From Spirochaetaceae bacterium (lineage in GTDB: Bacteria > Spirochaetota > Spirochaetia > Treponematales > Breznakiellaceae), in the NCBI GenBank assembly GCA_031258625.1, contig JAIRMO010000164.1, positions 1 through 5,958 of the forward strand: a stretch of DNA of 5,958 nucleotides. The letters are read 5' to 3'. Each line of letters opens with the position of its first letter. Positions within the stretch are counted from its first letter, which is position 1. A program made the position numbers and the translations under genes. The notes below the pieces were generated by a model. The model ran no database searches. It was not told the origin of the DNA and worked only from the letters and a program-made list of their open reading frames with translations. This document shows, piece by piece, positions 5,234 through 5,958 of this stretch.

Positions 5234-5768
5234 CCCCCCCCATAGGGGGTTTTAGGCCCCTGGAGCGGGGCGAGGGCAGGAATATCCGCGCCCCCCTTCG
5301 AAAGCGATGAGGACGAAGGAGGGAGCCGCGCGTTCTAAGGGCGCCGCCCTCCATGGGCATGAAACCCACTGGTGGGGGCTTTAGGCCCCGGTAAACGGGC
5401 GAGGGTAGGAAGACCCGCGCCCCCCTTCGAAAACGATGAGGGCGAAGGGGGGAGCCGCGCGTTCTAAGGGCGCCGTCCTTCATGGGCCTAAAACCCACTG
5501 GTGGGGGGGTTAGGCCCCGGTAAAGGGGCGAGGGTAGGAAGACCCGCGCCCCTCTTCGAAAACGATGAGGGCGAAGGAGGGAGCCGTGCGTTCTAAGGGC
5601 GCCGTCCTTCATGGGCATGAAACCCACTGGTGGGGGGCTTTAGGCCCCGGTAAAGGGGCAAGGGTAGGAAGACCCGTGCCCCCCTTCGAAAGCGATGAGG
5701 GCGAAGGAGGGAGCCGCGTGTTCTAAGGGCGCCGCCCTCCATGGGCCTAAAACCCCCTATGGGGCACG
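5234..5768. repeat. Tandem array of four ~129-bp GC-rich repeat units plus a partial fifth
   Basis: Landmark ATGGGC(A/C)T recurs at 5353, 5482, 5611 and 5741, giving periods of 129, 129 and 130. Unit 1 (from about 5234, diverged at its start) ends near 5352; units 2-4 are 5353-5481, 5482-5610 and 5611-5740; a partial fifth ends near 5768. Each unit has, in order, AAACCCACTGGTGGGGG, TTAGGCCCC, GGTAGGAAGACCCG, a hairpin CCCCCCTTCG ... CGAAGG(A/G)GGG and GTTCTAAGGGCGCCG. Units 2-4 are nearly identical, suggesting recent amplification. The hairpin arms keep pairing with at most one mismatch. The minus strand of units 2-3 is open with a 43-codon period, but no ribosome binding site was found and the 130-nt step breaks the frame. 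No spacer/repeat alternation is present, so it is not CRISPR. Confidence 0.88.
5236..5253 (+). terminator. Candidate intrinsic terminator of rmuC within repeat unit 1
   Basis: Three bases after the rmuC stop, CCCCC (5237-5241) pairs with GGGGG (5245-5249) around ATA and is followed by TTTT (5250-5253). The stem is short and the U-run only four long, but position and order are right. The same motif is part of the repeat family (compare 3486-3502), so the repeat may supply the gene's terminator. Confidence 0.45.
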
Positions 5769-5842
5769 GTACATTCCAGCGGGGTCCGGCCGGAAGAGCC
5801 CTAAACGGCCAATGGCCCGGTACGATGTACCCTTCGCATACA
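5769..5842. other. Unassigned stretch between repeat array and intron (3' exon side)
   Basis: No gene is recognised. It holds the small palindrome GGTAC-GAT-GTACC (5819-5831) and a second GGTACAT copy at 5768-5774 in opposite sense. On the minus strand it is the sequence directly following the inferred intron 3' splice site, so it should be the 3' exon of the insertion target. Confidence 0.4.
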
Positions 5843-5884
5843 ATCGGGTAGGAGGCCGCCCATTATTTGAGCGGCCGTCCTCCC
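5843..5884 (-). ncRNA. Group II intron domain VI with branch-point A and 3' splice site
   Basis: On the minus strand GGG (5884-5882) pairs with CCC (5848-5846), AGGA with UCCU, and GGCCGC with GCGGCC. Two bulges remain: one C, and an unpaired A at 5849 opposite the junction. That A is the seventh nucleotide from the inferred 3' end (GAU, 5845-5843), the usual place for the lariat branch point. Confidence 0.8.
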
Positions 5885-5885
5885 A

Positions 5886-5919
5886 CACCACCGTGCGTAC
5901 CGTTCGGTACACGGCGGTT
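5886..5919 (-). ncRNA. Group II intron domain V
   Basis: Minus-strand ACCGCCGUG (5918-5910) pairs with CACGGUGGU (5895-5887). Above it come a 2-nt CG bulge (5897-5896) on the 3' side, a UACC/GGUA stem and a GAAC loop. The C-G-C with a central G-U wobble near the base fits the catalytic triad. Length, bulge and loop fit domain V, the metal-binding catalytic core. Confidence 0.85.
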
Positions 5920-5958
5920 CAATGAGCCGGAATAGGCATCCGTAATCTCAGAAGCCTG

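Larger units (their letters stand above)
5843..5958 (-). mobile_element. 3' end of a group II intron (retroelement), truncated by window edge
   Basis: Read on the minus strand, the last 116 bases contain domain V and domain VI of a group II intron, ending ...CTACCCGAT at 5843. The intron-encoded reverse transcriptase/maturase and domains I-IV would lie to the right of the window. A short frame ending in TGA near 5922 on the minus strand (from about 5957) could be the C-terminus of that protein, but it is too short to judge. The 3' exon begins at 5842 and runs leftwards towards the repeat array. The subclass cannot be fixed from this fragment. Confidence 0.85.

Noticed and set aside
5004..5627. 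Minus-strand frame encoding a 43-residue repeated peptide
   Set aside because: It arises because the repeat period is 129 nt; it starts at GTG without a binding site, is Arg/Pro-rich low complexity, overlaps rmuC and is broken at the 130-nt step. Kept only as an observation in the array finding.
5234..5768. CRISPR array
   Set aside because: Units are 129 bp and near-identical throughout, without short repeats alternating with unique spacers, and no cas genes are present.
5695..5925. Plus-strand 76-residue frame across array end and intron
   Set aside because: It spans a repeat unit and the structured intron RNA in antisense; no coding evidence.

Overview
This window looks like chromosomal DNA from a GC-rich spirochaete of the Treponema / termite-gut treponeme type. 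That is an inference from three things: the fused aroD-aroE gene, the short spirochaete-like secreted protein next to it, and the style of the repeats. No rRNA or other definitive marker is present, so the assignment is moderate at best.

Left part (1-3485): a compact minus-strand operon, transcribed in the order secreted protein (3450-2995), aroDE (2984-1476), rpiA (1463-765), zinc-ribbon-like DUF6062 protein (765-112). Junctions are 10 nt, 12 nt and a 1-nt stop/start overlap (TAATG), so co-transcription and some translational coupling are likely. aroDE is a bifunctional type I 3-dehydroquinate dehydratase plus shikimate dehydrogenase, and rpiA is ribose-5-phosphate isomerase A. RpiA interconverts pentose phosphates, and the pentose-phosphate route supplies erythrose-4-phosphate to the shikimate pathway, so the two central genes fit together metabolically. 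The operon has a plausible sigma70-type promoter (TTGAAA-17-TACAGT) whose predicted start falls on the first ATG, and that ATG has no Shine-Dalgarno sequence: a candidate leaderless message. Downstream of the operon, positions 1-75 hold hairpins, including a perfect 15-bp palindrome at the very edge of the window.

Middle (3486-3940): a gene-free, highly structured region. It contains a copy of a local GC-rich repeat family with a perfect 15-bp hairpin (3536-3580), a 274-bp element with 28-bp terminal inverted repeats built on the palindrome GGTGCCTGGCACC (3581-3854; probably a non-autonomous mobile element), a third hairpin (3874-3904), and half a repeat unit that runs directly into the rmuC ribosome binding site.

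Right part (3941-5958): rmuC on the plus strand (true start most likely 3941, not the longer frame from 3815, which reads through the mobile element). It is followed at once by four tandem ~129-bp repeat units (about 5234-5740) and a partial fifth. After about 75 bp of unassigned sequence the window ends inside the 3' end of a group II intron on the minus strand. Domains V and VI are visible, with a bulged branch-point A and an inferred 3' splice site at 5843/5842. The reverse-transcriptase part of the intron would lie beyond 5958.

The most notable feature is the repeat family that brackets rmuC on both sides, as if the gene sat inside one repeat unit, next to two apparently mobile elements. 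RmuC-family proteins are linked in E. coli to recombination at inverted repeats, so the coincidence is worth testing. I do not see a recognisable defence or other undescribed multi-gene system here.
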